From Flavobacterium plurextorum (lineage in GTDB: Bacteria; Bacteroidota; Bacteroidia; Flavobacteriales; Flavobacteriaceae), in the NCBI RefSeq assembly GCF_002217395.1, contig NZ_MUHD01000006.1:105172-169171 (forward strand): a DNA stretch of 64,000 nt, given 5' to 3'. Every line of letters begins with the position of its first letter. The stretch's first letter is position 1. Position numbers and translations under genes: made by a program. The notes below the pieces were generated by a model. That model was not told where the DNA came from, ran no database searches, and worked only from the letters and a program-made list of their open reading frames with translations. This document shows, piece by piece, positions 1 to 8,747 of the stretch.

Positions 1-237
1 AATGATTTCGAAAAACAACAAAAAGCATTAGAATATTATCAAAAGGAAGGCTTGCAATATGCAGAACAGATTATTGCAACAGCGCAAAAAAGTTATGCTA
101 GTGGCGATATGAGTTATTGGTCCTATATCAGTTTTTTGAATCAGGCTATCGATATCAAAAAGCAAAATGCCGAAGCAACTAACGCCTACAATCAAAGTGC
201 TATTCAATTGCAATTCCCATCCATTTCTAACAACTAA
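1..237 (+). CDS. C-terminal end of a CusA/CzcA-type heavy-metal RND efflux pump fused to a TolC-like domain (partial)
   Basis: An open frame enters from the left edge and stops with TAA at 235-237, giving 78 residues without a start codon. The text (YAEQIIATAQKSYASGD, then SYISFLNQAIDIKKQ) has the helical repeat character of a TolC-type outer-membrane channel. In Bacteroidota the CusA/CzcA inner-membrane pump is often one long polypeptide ending in such a TolC-like part, and the adaptor gene follows 11 bp downstream, as here. The role would be proton-driven export of a divalent or monovalent metal ion across both membranes. It could also be a separate TolC/CusC gene; only the tail is visible, so substrate and full architecture are unknown. 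Confidence 0.75.
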   Translation, partial: NDFEKQQKALEYYQKEGLQYAEQIIATAQKSYASGDMSYWSYISFLNQAIDIKKQNAEATNAYNQSAIQLQFPSISNN

Positions 238-248
238 TAATTTCTACA

Positions 249-1517
249 ATGAAAAATATAAAGATAAATACAATTTCAAATATCAAGATTAAAACAACAC
301 TCTTACTTATTACCTCTTGCATCTTACTTCTTACTTCCTGTGGAGAAAAGAAAACCGAAGAAGCCGCTCACGAAGAAGAAAAATCAGAAAATGAAGTAGC
401 GTTGACTGCTATGCAGTTCAAAACAGTTGGTGTAGAAACTGGTTCTGTAGAAAATAGAAATTTGAATTTAGTAATAAAAGCCAATGGATACACTACAGTT
501 CCTCCACAAAATATGGCAAATGTTTCTACTTTAATTGGTGGAACTGTCAAAGATATTTTAGTTCTTGAAGGTACTTATGTAAACAAAGGAAAAGTATTGG
601 CAACTATTCAGAACTTGGAAGTGGTTGAAATGCAGGAAAATTATAATTCGGCTGTTGCTAATATTGAATACCTGCAATTAGAATACAATCGTCAGAAAAC
701 ATTAAGCGACGAAGATGTAAATCCTAGAAAATTACTACAGGAAGTAAAAGCAAAATTAGCAATTGAAAAAGCAAGAGCTAAAGCATCAAAAGATAAACTG
801 CAGGCTTTGAATATGAATACAAAAGGATCAAGTCTGGTACCAATAGTTTCTCCAATATCAGGTTATGTGGGGAAAATTAGTATTGCCAAAGGAGCATTTG
901 CTGAAACAGGAATTACACTTTTTGAAGTAGTTGATAATAGTCAGATGCATTTGGATTTGAATGTCTATGAAAAAGATTTAGGATCTATTTCTGTAGGACA
1001 AACGATAGACTTTATTTTAACAAACCAAGGGAACAAATCTATTAAAGGAAAAATATTTGGTATCAATAAATCATTTTCAAACGAAAGTAAAACTGTAGCG
1101 GTTCACGCCAAAATTAATCCGGCTGATTCAAAAGATTTGATTTCCGGAATGTATGTTTCTGCCAATATCAATATTAAAAATGCAACTGTTCCAGCTTTAC
1201 CCAAAGATGCTGTTGTAAAAAATGGAGATAAATATTTTGTGTATATCCAAGAAGAACACGAAGAAAAAACCACAGCTAAAAAAGCAGAAGCTCACGAACA
1301 CAAAGAAGGCGAGGCTCATGCAGAGGAAGCTTCTGGAGAGGAAGAAGGACACAATGAAATTCATTTTAAAGCAATTGAAGTTGTACCAGGAACTACGGAT
1401 TTAGGTTATACCGAAGTGAAATTTGTGGAAAAAATTCCTGCCGATGCAAAAATTGTAATCAAAGGTGCTTTCTATTTACTATCTGCAACTAAAGGCGGAG
1501 GAGAACACGAACATTAA
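249..1517 (+). CDS. Efflux RND transporter periplasmic adaptor (CusB/CzcB family lipoprotein)
   Basis: This 422-residue protein has a lipoprotein signal (lipobox LLTSC near residue 31). A membrane-fusion-protein core follows: the biotinyl-lipoyl-like half around NVSTLIGGTVKDILV, a coiled coil at about 125-185, and the second lipoyl half around PIVSPISGYVGKI. A His- and Glu-rich segment at about 335-375 looks like a metal-binding insert typical of metal RND adaptors. It bridges the inner-membrane pump to the outer-membrane channel. The gene follows the partial pump gene by 11 bp and is surely in the same operon. The metal is not determined by sequence; the Zn/Cd-type ATPase downstream makes Zn, Cd or Co plausible. 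Confidence 0.9.
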   Translation: MKNIKINTISNIKIKTTLLLITSCILLLTSCGEKKTEEAAHEEEKSENEVALTAMQFKTVGVETGSVENRNLNLVIKANGYTTVPPQNMANVSTLIGGTVKDILVLEGTYVNKGKVLATIQNLEVVEMQENYNSAVANIEYLQLEYNRQKTLSDEDVNPRKLLQEVKAKLAIEKARAKASKDKLQALNMNTKGSSLVPIVSPISGYVGKISIAKGAFAETGITLFEVVDNSQMHLDLNVYEKDLGSISVGQTIDFILTNQGNKSIKGKIFGINKSFSNESKTVAVHAKINPADSKDLISGMYVSANINIKNATVPALPKDAVVKNGDKYFVYIQEEHEEKTTAKKAEAHEHKEGEAHAEEASGEEEGHNEIHFKAIEVVPGTTDLGYTEVKFVEKIPADAKIVIKGAFYLLSATKGGGEHEH

Positions 1518-1633
1518 TTAGTGAAATAAAAACAAACCCCATTGTAAAAATGTTTTTTCAATAGGAAACCGAAATGAATACAGTTTGTTAGGTTTTAGCA
1601 TTTTAAATTTGGGGTTTTGTAAAACAAAATAGT

Positions 1634-1966
1634 ATGATTTCATTTGTGAAAACCATAGTCTATTTTATACTTGCAGGTTTATGTGAAATTGGCGGGGGGT
1701 ATCTTGTATAGCTTTGGCTAAAAGAAGAAAAATCCGTTTGGTACGGTGTTACAGGAGCAATAATTCTTGCTTTATATGGATATGTAATGACTTTGCAAAC
1801 TGCCTCTTTTGGAAAATCTTATGTTTTCTATGGTGTGATTTTCATTGTTATGGCATTAATATGGGCATTGAAGATTGATAATTTTAAACCAGACAAATAC
1901 GATTTGATAGGTTCGGCTATTATAATTATTGGTATAGCTGTTATTCTATTTATTGCAAGAAAATAA
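1634..1966 (+). pseudogene. YnfA/UPF0060-family small membrane protein, interrupted by an amber codon
   Basis: Frame 2 from ATG at 1634 to TAA at 1964-1966 encodes a 110-residue, four-helix protein with the YnfA pattern: LAGLCEIGGGYLV, then LWLKEE, then YGVIFIVMALIWAL. One in-frame TAG at 1709-1711 falls between YLV and LWL. Relatives have Trp at this position (GYLVWLWLK-like), so a single TGG-to-TAG change explains it. The rest of the frame is intact, which points to a very recent nonsense mutation or a sequencing error next to the run of six G. YnfA proteins are small-multidrug-resistance-like membrane proteins. The gene lies 116 bp after the RND adaptor gene. Confidence 0.8.
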
Positions 1967-2087
1967 AAATAAAATAATATAACACTTATATCAATACAAT
2001 GCCGACAAAAATATATTAACACTCGAAGAAAAAATAAATAATTAATTTAACCAGTTTTAATTAAAACAACATTTTAAACGTAGAACA

Positions 2088-2801
2088 ATGAAAAAGTTAA
2101 CTAAAAAAATAATTATTTTATGCACAATGATAGGTTTTTGTATAAATGCAAATGCACACTCGTATTGGCTTGAAGTAAAAGGCAATGGCAAAGTAAATGA
2201 TACAGCCACGGTATATTTATATTTTGGTGAATTTGAAAAAGGATTGAGAGAAAGCAAAGAACATTTCTTTAAAAATATGGAATCGTTTACTGCCTATTAT
2301 TTGGACTCAAAGGGAATAAAAAAAGATTTGATTTTGCAAAAAGACAGTAATTGTTACAAAGCAAGTTTTTTTCCAACTAGCGATGGAATTTACACTATAA
2401 TGATGAAAGAAAATTCAAGAGCAGTTCAAGATTGGACAAAACACGGCATGGGAATTATCAGACCTTTTGAAAATTTAAAAGTAAATTATAATGTTGGAAA
2501 GGTGAAAAATTCACAACTCGCAAATTTTGACACAAGCAAAATAGATATTGTTGTTAAAAAAGAAAAGTACCAATTAGTTCTCGATAATATAGAATTTGCG
2601 AATAAATCAATATCAATTACTAATGATAAAGGTGAACCGGAGGAAGTAAAAACAGATAAAAATGGTTTTTTTACTATACCAAATTCAAAAGGTATGTTCA
2701 TTATAGATGTAGAATATAAAGATGGTATTAAAGGTGAATACAACAGTAAACCCTTTGATAACAGCAGGTATAAATATGCATTAACATTATATATATACTA
2801 A
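2088..2801 (+). CDS. DUF4198-type secreted protein
   Basis: A 237-residue protein with a Sec signal peptide (MKKLTKKIIILCTMIGFCINANA), after which the mature protein begins HSYWLEV. The start HxYWL and the segment TATVYLYFGEFEKG resemble DUF4198, a periplasmic beta-sandwich family often found beside nickel, cobalt or TonB-dependent metal uptake genes. The C-terminal half, with KVKTDKNGFFTIPNSKGMF-like text, fits a carboxypeptidase-regulatory-like or DUF4198 fold. It stands alone, with about 120 bp upstream and 186 bp downstream free of genes. The position in a metal block supports a metal-related role, but no activity can be assigned. Confidence 0.6.
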   Translation: MKKLTKKIIILCTMIGFCINANAHSYWLEVKGNGKVNDTATVYLYFGEFEKGLRESKEHFFKNMESFTAYYLDSKGIKKDLILQKDSNCYKASFFPTSDGIYTIMMKENSRAVQDWTKHGMGIIRPFENLKVNYNVGKVKNSQLANFDTSKIDIVVKKEKYQLVLDNIEFANKSISITNDKGEPEEVKTDKNGFFTIPNSKGMFIIDVEYKDGIKGEYNSKPFDNSRYKYALTLYIY

Positions 2802-2987
2802 ACAATTTACTGATTCTGTTTAACATGAAAAAAAATAACTGTTATAAAGCATCAATACAAATACGATGCAAACAGCAAACAGGTTTGCTGGTAAATTTAA
2901 GTAAAACTTAAACATAAAATTAGTATCGCAGACGACAATAAAGCAATAGAGATTTAAAAATTTAATAAACTAATAGAAAGTAAATTT

Positions 2988-3455
2988 ATGGATATAAATG
3001 CCGAATTAATTATCATATCTAAACTGATTATTTCTTTTTTGTTAGGAGCTTTTATTGGTTTAGACAGAGAAAAGCATGGTCATGATGCCGGAATAAGAAC
3101 CTATGCAGCAGTTTGTATTGGCGCAACCTTGTTTACAGCAATCACAGCCCACTTAGTAAATAATCCAGCGGATACTTCAAGAGTAATTGCAAATATTGTA
3201 ACTGGTGTTGGTTTTCTTGGTGCAGGAATTATTTATCGTAATTCTAGAGCAGGAACATCGCACGGCTTAACAACTGCAGCAACAGTTTGGTGTACTTCAG
3301 CAGTTGGCGTTGCTATAGGATTGAATATGTTTATTATAGCAGTAATTGGCTCTGGTACATTGTACTTTTTACTTTCATTACACCATTTTAAATGGTATAT
3401 TAAATGGAAAGAAAAAATGATTAAAAAACATGGAGAAGAGCACGAGAATGAATAA
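2988..3455 (+). CDS. MgtC/SapB family membrane protein
   Basis: This 155-residue protein matches the membrane domain of MgtC/SapB. It has ISKLIISFLLGAFIGLDREKHG at the N terminus, AGIRTYAAVCIGATLF, then ANIVTGVGFLGAGIIYR, and SHGLTTAATVWCTSAVGVAIGL. Four to five transmembrane helices are evident. The cytoplasmic C-terminal ACT-like domain of long MgtC proteins is absent, which is common in this family. MgtC proteins are linked to Mg2+ limitation and to modulation of ATP synthase in enterobacteria; the role in Bacteroidota is unknown. It is followed after 89 bp by a bestrophin-like gene on the same strand, so the two may be co-expressed. Confidence 0.9.
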   Translation: MDINAELIIISKLIISFLLGAFIGLDREKHGHDAGIRTYAAVCIGATLFTAITAHLVNNPADTSRVIANIVTGVGFLGAGIIYRNSRAGTSHGLTTAATVWCTSAVGVAIGLNMFIIAVIGSGTLYFLLSLHHFKWYIKWKEKMIKKHGEEHENE

Positions 3456-3544
3456 TAAATAAAGTTAGAAGAAAATATAGCATCAACTGGGAATGAATTC
3501 AACAAATCTATAAAGATTTTATTTCCCATATAATTAATCTACTT

Positions 3545-4438
3545 ATGCTGATAAAAAATAATTATAAAGCCACTCTGTTTTTTCTCAAAGGACTCAAATG
3601 GCAAATTGTATTGATAATATCCTATGCAATAATTGCAAGCTTATTTGATCATAGTTCTGTTGGAGTTTTAATAAATATCCCCATCACTATTTCAACTGTT
3701 ATAGCCACAATGATATCATTATTATTGGCATTCAGAATTGCTCAATCTTATGATCGGTGGTGGGAAGCCAGAAAAGTATGGGGCGAAATTGTTAATGATT
3801 CCAGAACTTTGGTTAGGCAGATAATGCTGTTTATTCCTAATAATGAAGAGCGGAAATCTGATATTAAAATATATGCAGATAGACAAATAATATGGTGCTA
3901 CACGCTTTCAGAATCTTTGAGAGGACAAAAATCTTCTCATAAAGTACAGCAGTATTTAACGCAAAATAATTTACAAGCCGATAATATCCCGCTGCTTTTA
4001 CTGCAAAAACATTCCGAAAACCTGCATTTTATCACAGAAAAATATGCTTTAAATTCAAATCTGCAGGTGCAGGTATATACAACATTGGCTAGATTGACGG
4101 ACGCTATGGGTAAGTGCGAAAGAATTAAAAATACAGTTTTTCCAAGAAACTACAGCTATTTGATACATTGCCTGATTTACTTATTTGTGACCTTATTGCC
4201 TTTTGGGCTAAGCGAAATAGATATTGTTACTGAAATTTTGTTAACCGCCTTAATTCCTTTAATGTTTATAGCATTTGAAAAAACAGCTATAATAATGCAG
4301 GATCCATTTGAGAATATACCTACTGATATTCCTATGACCACAATTTGCAATACCATAGAAAATAATATCAATCAAATTATAGGGGAAGTAAATTATCAAA
4401 AAGAAAGTGTGCGATTCGATAACTATTATAAAAATTAA
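3545..4438 (+). CDS. Bestrophin-family ion channel protein
   Basis: This 297-residue membrane protein carries the bestrophin signature SYDRWWEARKVWGEIVNDSR near residues 75-95, preceded by two hydrophobic helices. Another membrane pair follows at about 205-245 (LIHCLIYLFVTLLPFGL, then ILLTALIPLMFIAFEK), and a DPFEN motif comes close after. Bacterial bestrophins (such as KpBest) form pentameric channels, several of them cation-conducting. The DPFEN segment matches the conserved region after the last membrane helix. Length is normal for the bacterial family. The gene is followed by a 287-bp gap in which only a doubtful 34-codon frame is visible. Confidence 0.88.
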   Translation: MLIKNNYKATLFFLKGLKWQIVLIISYAIIASLFDHSSVGVLINIPITISTVIATMISLLLAFRIAQSYDRWWEARKVWGEIVNDSRTLVRQIMLFIPNNEERKSDIKIYADRQIIWCYTLSESLRGQKSSHKVQQYLTQNNLQADNIPLLLLQKHSENLHFITEKYALNSNLQVQVYTTLARLTDAMGKCERIKNTVFPRNYSYLIHCLIYLFVTLLPFGLSEIDIVTEILLTALIPLMFIAFEKTAIIMQDPFENIPTDIPMTTICNTIENNINQIIGEVNYQKESVRFDNYYKN

Positions 4439-4725
4439 AATTAGAGCAAATGAAAACTATAAAAATAGGATTTGACACTCAGTTCAATGTTGTAATACAC
4501 TTTAAAAAGGGCTCAAAAAATGTAAGAGATTTTTTTTTGACTGTTTTTAAATAATTGAGGTACGCTTTTATGGCTTCAGGTTTGGTTGATCTGATAAATA
4601 ATTTTAGAAAAATTAAAAATGAATATGTTTTGAAAGTATTTTGATCGATTTTGCAGTAATTATAATAGTAGTTTTTTATTTGCTTTTTTAATATTCCTTT
4701 TATAGGAATGATAATTTAATTTAAT

Positions 4726-5403
4726 ATGAAAAATAAAATAAAACAAAACTGGATTGAAAAAATTTCCGGCGTTATTAGATTAATTATTTCGATACTATTT
4801 TCATTAATTGTATATTTAGTGCTGCTGTCTTTTAAGATTGATAACCAAAGTAGAATTATATTAAGTTGGGATACTTTTTGTATCACTAGTTTGTTTTTTT
4901 GCTGGATACTTTTTTTCTCAACCAATGAAAATGAATTATGTCAGATTGTTGCTAAACAAGACGAAAATCTCAAAACTATTTTTAGTATAGTGGTTATTGC
5001 TGTTGTATTAAGTCTTTTTGGAACTTTATCACTTATTGATCAGACTTCTGACATACCGGAAAGCAAACTGTTTCATTCTATTATATCCTTATCACCAGTA
5101 GTATTTTCTTGGTTGCTTTTACATACCACTTTCACAATTCGTTATGCCCATTTCTACCACGATCACAACGAGCTCAACACCGGTTCTAGCATTGGTGGAA
5201 TCAAATTTCCGGGTAAGTCAAAACCTGATTATGTAGATTTTGCTTACTTTTCTTTTGTAATTGGTATGACTTTTCAAGTATCAGACGTTGTAATAACTTC
5301 AAAAACTATTAGAAGATTTGCTTTAATGCATAGCCTAATATCATTTCTATTTAACACAATTATAGTAGCACTCACGATAAGTGCAATTTCTAATTTAAAA
5401 TAA
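4726..5403 (+). CDS. DUF1345 family membrane protein
   Basis: A 225-residue protein with five or six hydrophobic helices. Its C-terminal half has the DUF1345 hallmark order: HTTFTIRYAHFYHDH, then GGIKFPGKSKPDYVDFAYFSF, then VIGMTFQVSDVVITSKTIRRFALMHSLISFLFNTIIVALT. The family has no established function and is common in proteobacteria and Bacteroidota. The gene lies 20 bp upstream of the P1B ATPase gene on the same strand, so the two are very likely co-transcribed. That suggests, but does not show, a link to metal stress or membrane potential. Confidence 0.85.
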   Translation: MKNKIKQNWIEKISGVIRLIISILFSLIVYLVLLSFKIDNQSRIILSWDTFCITSLFFCWILFFSTNENELCQIVAKQDENLKTIFSIVVIAVVLSLFGTLSLIDQTSDIPESKLFHSIISLSPVVFSWLLLHTTFTIRYAHFYHDHNELNTGSSIGGIKFPGKSKPDYVDFAYFSFVIGMTFQVSDVVITSKTIRRFALMHSLISFLFNTIIVALTISAISNLK

Positions 5404-5423
5404 CAAATTTAAAAAATCAAATT

Positions 5424-7532
5424 ATGAAAAATACAGACTCAAATCATATACACAAATATGATGCAAAAGGCAAACAAATTTGCTGTACACAAGAAGAAAA
5501 AATAAATCATTTGGCAGACAAAAAAAACAAAGCCAAAACTAAAGAAGACAGTTGCTGTGCCGATGAAAAACCAGTAAAAGCGACACACAACAATAACGAT
5601 GGTCACGACCACGATGCACACAGCCACGATAAACATTCTGATGATGACGGTCACGACCACTCTAATACTGACCAAACGACGTTTCAAATGTTTTTACCAT
5701 CTTTAATAAGCTTTACTTTATTACTAATTGCAATTGGTTTTGATAATTACTTTACTCAATCTTGGTTCACTGGCTGGGTAAGACTTGGATGGTATATTGT
5801 AGCTTACATTCCAGTAGGTTTTCCTGTAATTAAAGAAGCTTTTGAAAGCATTCGTAAAGGCGATATTTTTTCAGAGTTTTTGTTAATGAGTATTGCAACC
5901 ATTGGAGCCTTTATTATTGCAGAATATCCAGAAGGTGTGGCAGTAATGTTATTTTATGCAGTTGGTGAAGTATTTCAAACACTTGCAGTACAAAGGGCGA
6001 AAATGAACATTAAATTATTATTGGATCAAAGACCAGATACAGCTACGGTAATTGAAGGTGCAAACACTATTTCTAAAAAGGCATCCGAAATAACTATTGG
6101 AGAGATTATCCAACTGCGCCCTGGAGAAAAAGTAGCTCTTGATGGAAAATTACTTTCAGACACTGCTTCATTGAATACAGCTGCTTTAACAGGGGAAAGT
6201 AAACCCGACACGAAACAAAAAGGAGAAACAATTCTTGCAGGAATGATTAATCTAAATACTGTTGTTCAAGTTGAAGTCACTACAGCCTACACAGATAGTA
6301 AATTATCCAAAATTCTTGAAATGGTTCAGGAAGCTACAGCTAAAAAGGCACCAACCGAATTATTTATTAGAAAATTTGCTAAAATATACACACCTATTGT
6401 AGTGTTTTTAGCAATTGCAATTTGTTTACTTCCAATGCTTTTTGTAGATAATTATGTATTTAAAGACTGGTTGTACAGAGCATTAGTTTTCTTGGTAATT
6501 TCTTGTCCTTGTGCTTTGGTAATTTCAATTCCATTAGGGTATTTTGGAGGAATTGGTGCAGCGAGTAAAAATGGAATATTGTTTAAGGGTTCTAGTTTTC
6601 TCGACATAATGGCAGCTATTCAAGTGGTAGTTATGGATAAAACAGGAACATTGACCAAAGGTGTTTTCAAAGTTCAAAAAGTGGTACCTGTGGATATTGC
6701 AGAAGGTGATTTAGTAAAGTATACATCAGCACTCGAAACCAAATCAACACATCCTGTCGGAACAGCTATTATAGAATATGCCCAAGGTTCTGAAAAAAAT
6801 GTAAGCGTTACTGATGTAGAAGAAATTGCAGGACACGGATTAAAAGGAAAAGTCGATGGAAACGAAATCTTGGCAGGAAATGTAAAATTGATGAAGAAAT
6901 TCAATATCAGTTATGATGCTGAAATTGAGAATACACCCTTTACAATAATCGTTATTGCTATCAATCAAAAATATTCCGGCTACTTTTTAATTGCTGACGA
7001 AATCAAGGAAGATGCAAAAGAAGCTATTGAAAGTTTGCATAAAATAAATGTAAAAACAGTAATGCTATCCGGAGATAAACAAGCTGTTGTTGATGCTGTT
7101 GCAAAAGAATTAAATATTGATCAGGCTTACGGTGATTTGTTGCCTGAAAACAAAGTCGAAAAAGTTGAAGAATTAAAATCTCAAAACCTAAAAATTGCTT
7201 TTGTCGGCGATGGCGTAAATGATGCCCCAGTAGTAGCTTTAGCAGATGCAGGAATTGCAATGGGTGGTTTAGGTAGTGACGCCACTATTGAAACGGCAGA
7301 TATTGTAATTCAAAATGACCAGCCATATAAAATATACACAGCTATAAACATTGGTAAAAAGACCAAACAAATTGTTTATCAAAATATTGGTTTAGCATTT
7401 GCCGTAAAAGCAGTCGTTTTAATTCTGGGAGCTGGTGGTTTAGCGACAATGTGGGAAGCTGTTTTTGCCGATGTCGGTGTGGCTATGCTAGCTATTTTGA
7501 ATGCAATTAGAATACAACGAATGAAGTTTTAA
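5424..7532 (+). CDS. P1B-2-type heavy-metal translocating ATPase (Zn2+/Cd2+/Pb2+ exporter, ZntA/CadA-like)
   Basis: This 702-residue protein has the complete P-type ATPase core: transmembrane metal site SCPCALVIS, phosphorylation motif DKTGTLTKG, the HP motif in KSTHPVGTAI, and the hinge GDGVNDAPVV. The last helices contain a Lys (FAVKAVVLIL) and ADVGVAML, which mark the P1B-2 (Zn/Cd/Pb) subgroup. Instead of a ferredoxin-like HMA domain, the first ~85 residues hold two CC pairs (QICCTQ, DSCCAD) and a dense His/Asp run (GHDHDAHSHDKHSDDDGHDH), probably a metal-sensing tail. It would use ATP to expel metal from the cytoplasm. It follows the DUF1345 gene by 20 bp and is closed by a clear terminator. 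Confidence 0.95.
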   Translation: MKNTDSNHIHKYDAKGKQICCTQEEKINHLADKKNKAKTKEDSCCADEKPVKATHNNNDGHDHDAHSHDKHSDDDGHDHSNTDQTTFQMFLPSLISFTLLLIAIGFDNYFTQSWFTGWVRLGWYIVAYIPVGFPVIKEAFESIRKGDIFSEFLLMSIATIGAFIIAEYPEGVAVMLFYAVGEVFQTLAVQRAKMNIKLLLDQRPDTATVIEGANTISKKASEITIGEIIQLRPGEKVALDGKLLSDTASLNTAALTGESKPDTKQKGETILAGMINLNTVVQVEVTTAYTDSKLSKILEMVQEATAKKAPTELFIRKFAKIYTPIVVFLAIAICLLPMLFVDNYVFKDWLYRALVFLVISCPCALVISIPLGYFGGIGAASKNGILFKGSSFLDIMAAIQVVVMDKTGTLTKGVFKVQKVVPVDIAEGDLVKYTSALETKSTHPVGTAIIEYAQGSEKNVSVTDVEEIAGHGLKGKVDGNEILAGNVKLMKKFNISYDAEIENTPFTIIVIAINQKYSGYFLIADEIKEDAKEAIESLHKINVKTVMLSGDKQAVVDAVAKELNIDQAYGDLLPENKVEKVEELKSQNLKIAFVGDGVNDAPVVALADAGIAMGGLGSDATIETADIVIQNDQPYKIYTAINIGKKTKQIVYQNIGLAFAVKAVVLILGAGGLATMWEAVFADVGVAMLAILNAIRIQRMKF

Positions 7533-7545
7533 TTAATATAAAGTG

Positions 7546-7580
7546 AAAAGCCTGTTTATCTAAAATAAACAGGCTTTTTA
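7546..7580 (+). terminator. Rho-independent terminator after the P1B ATPase gene
   Basis: AAAAGCCTGTTTA and TAAACAGGCTTTTT form a near-perfect 13-bp stem with a short AT loop, followed by T residues. It sits 14 bp after the ATPase stop codon. Because the stem is flanked by A and T tracts on both sides, it may also serve convergent minus-strand transcription from the copper operon. Confidence 0.88.
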
Positions 7581-7667
7581 AATATTACACTCTAATTTCA
7601 GATTTGATAAAATCCTATAATGTCTGCTTTCAAAATGTGCACTAAAGGTCTTTTAATTGATATATCT

Positions 7668-8684
7668 TTAATTCACTATAAATTCAATATCGCTTAAGGT
7701 CTTCATAAAAGAAATAAGATCAATCTTTTCTTCTTCGGTTAACGGAATTCTTTCCCCGTTATTTTTAAAAATCGGATCAAGATTATCTGATTCTAAGACA
7801 CCATTATCAAAATAATCCAAAACTGATCTTAAATTAGCAAACTGACCGAAGCTTCCATAAGGAGCAGTATATTCAATATTTCTCAAAGTAGGAACACGAA
7901 AACTCATAAAATCAGAAACAATTCCCGTAACTCTGCCGCGACCTGCTTCATTTGTATTGGTATTTAAAGGAAAACCAATATTTCTAAAACTCTGATCAGT
8001 AAACAATTCTCCCGAATGACAGCTTGCACATTTCTGCTGAAAGGTTTTATAACCTTCCAATTCACTTTCTGTAAAAGCTGTTTCTTTTCGGTTTACTTTA
8101 TCGTATTTGCTGTTTGCCGAAATTAAAGTGTATTCAAATTGGGCAATACTCTGGAAAATTCTTTCGGGCGTAATGTTTTCATCTCCAAAAGCTTTTCTGA
8201 ATAAATCCTTGTAAACCGAATCGTCTTTGATTTTGCCAATAACTTCCAAAATAGAAGAATCCATTTCTTCGTGCGTAATAATAGGAACCAAAGGCTGATT
8301 TTCCAATTGCAATTTACTGCCGTCCCAATTGTAAAACTTCATAAAAGCCAAATTCTGAATCGACGGCGTATTTCGAAGTCCAATTCTGCCAGAAATTCCA
8401 ACAGCTTGAGATTTTTGGTCTGTAAAAGCATTGGCCTGAATATGACAGCTCGAACACGAAATAGTATTGTCTGCACTGAATTTCTTTTCAGAAAAAAGCT
8501 TTTCTCCCAATTCCACGCCATATTTTGTTGGTTTGTTTTGGCTCACAAAAGCATTTAGCTCCGGAAATCCAGACGGAATTTGCAGCTCGACTTCAGGATT
8601 ATCAATAGAAATCATATCTGATTCATCATTATTACAAGATATCAGCACTATTAAAATCGATAAGAAACCAATTATTTTTTTCAT
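7668..8684 (-). CDS. Di-haem cytochrome c peroxidase-like enzyme (MauG/MbnH family), lipoprotein
   Basis: A 338-residue protein with a lipoprotein signal (SILIVLISC, cysteine near residue 17). Two c-type haem sites follow: CSSCH near residue 78 and CASCH near residue 214. The fold order matches the cytochrome c peroxidase/MauG family, with LGEKLFSEKKFSADNTISC, LRNTPSIQNLAF and FRVPTLRNIEYTAPYGS. MauG-like members next to MbnP (called MbnH) oxidise a tryptophan of MbnP, which fits the gene 63 bp upstream. The alternative is a plain periplasmic H2O2 peroxidase. It is the last gene of the minus-strand copper operon. Confidence 0.9.
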   Translation of the reverse strand: MKKIIGFLSILIVLISCNNDESDMISIDNPEVELQIPSGFPELNAFVSQNKPTKYGVELGEKLFSEKKFSADNTISCSSCHIQANAFTDQKSQAVGISGRIGLRNTPSIQNLAFMKFYNWDGSKLQLENQPLVPIITHEEMDSSILEVIGKIKDDSVYKDLFRKAFGDENITPERIFQSIAQFEYTLISANSKYDKVNRKETAFTESELEGYKTFQQKCASCHSGELFTDQSFRNIGFPLNTNTNEAGRGRVTGIVSDFMSFRVPTLRNIEYTAPYGSFGQFANLRSVLDYFDNGVLESDNLDPIFKNNGERIPLTEEEKIDLISFMKTLSDIEFIVN

Positions 8685-8747
8685 TCTAAATGAATTTAAA
8701 ACAGAACTGTCTGTCTTTTAAAATTCAGACAGTTCTGCAATATGAAT

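Noticed and set aside
4450..4554. 34-codon frame starting MKTIKIGFDTQFN between bestrophin and DUF1345 genes
   Set aside because: No family resemblance and no clear promoter or ribosome-binding signal; probably chance.
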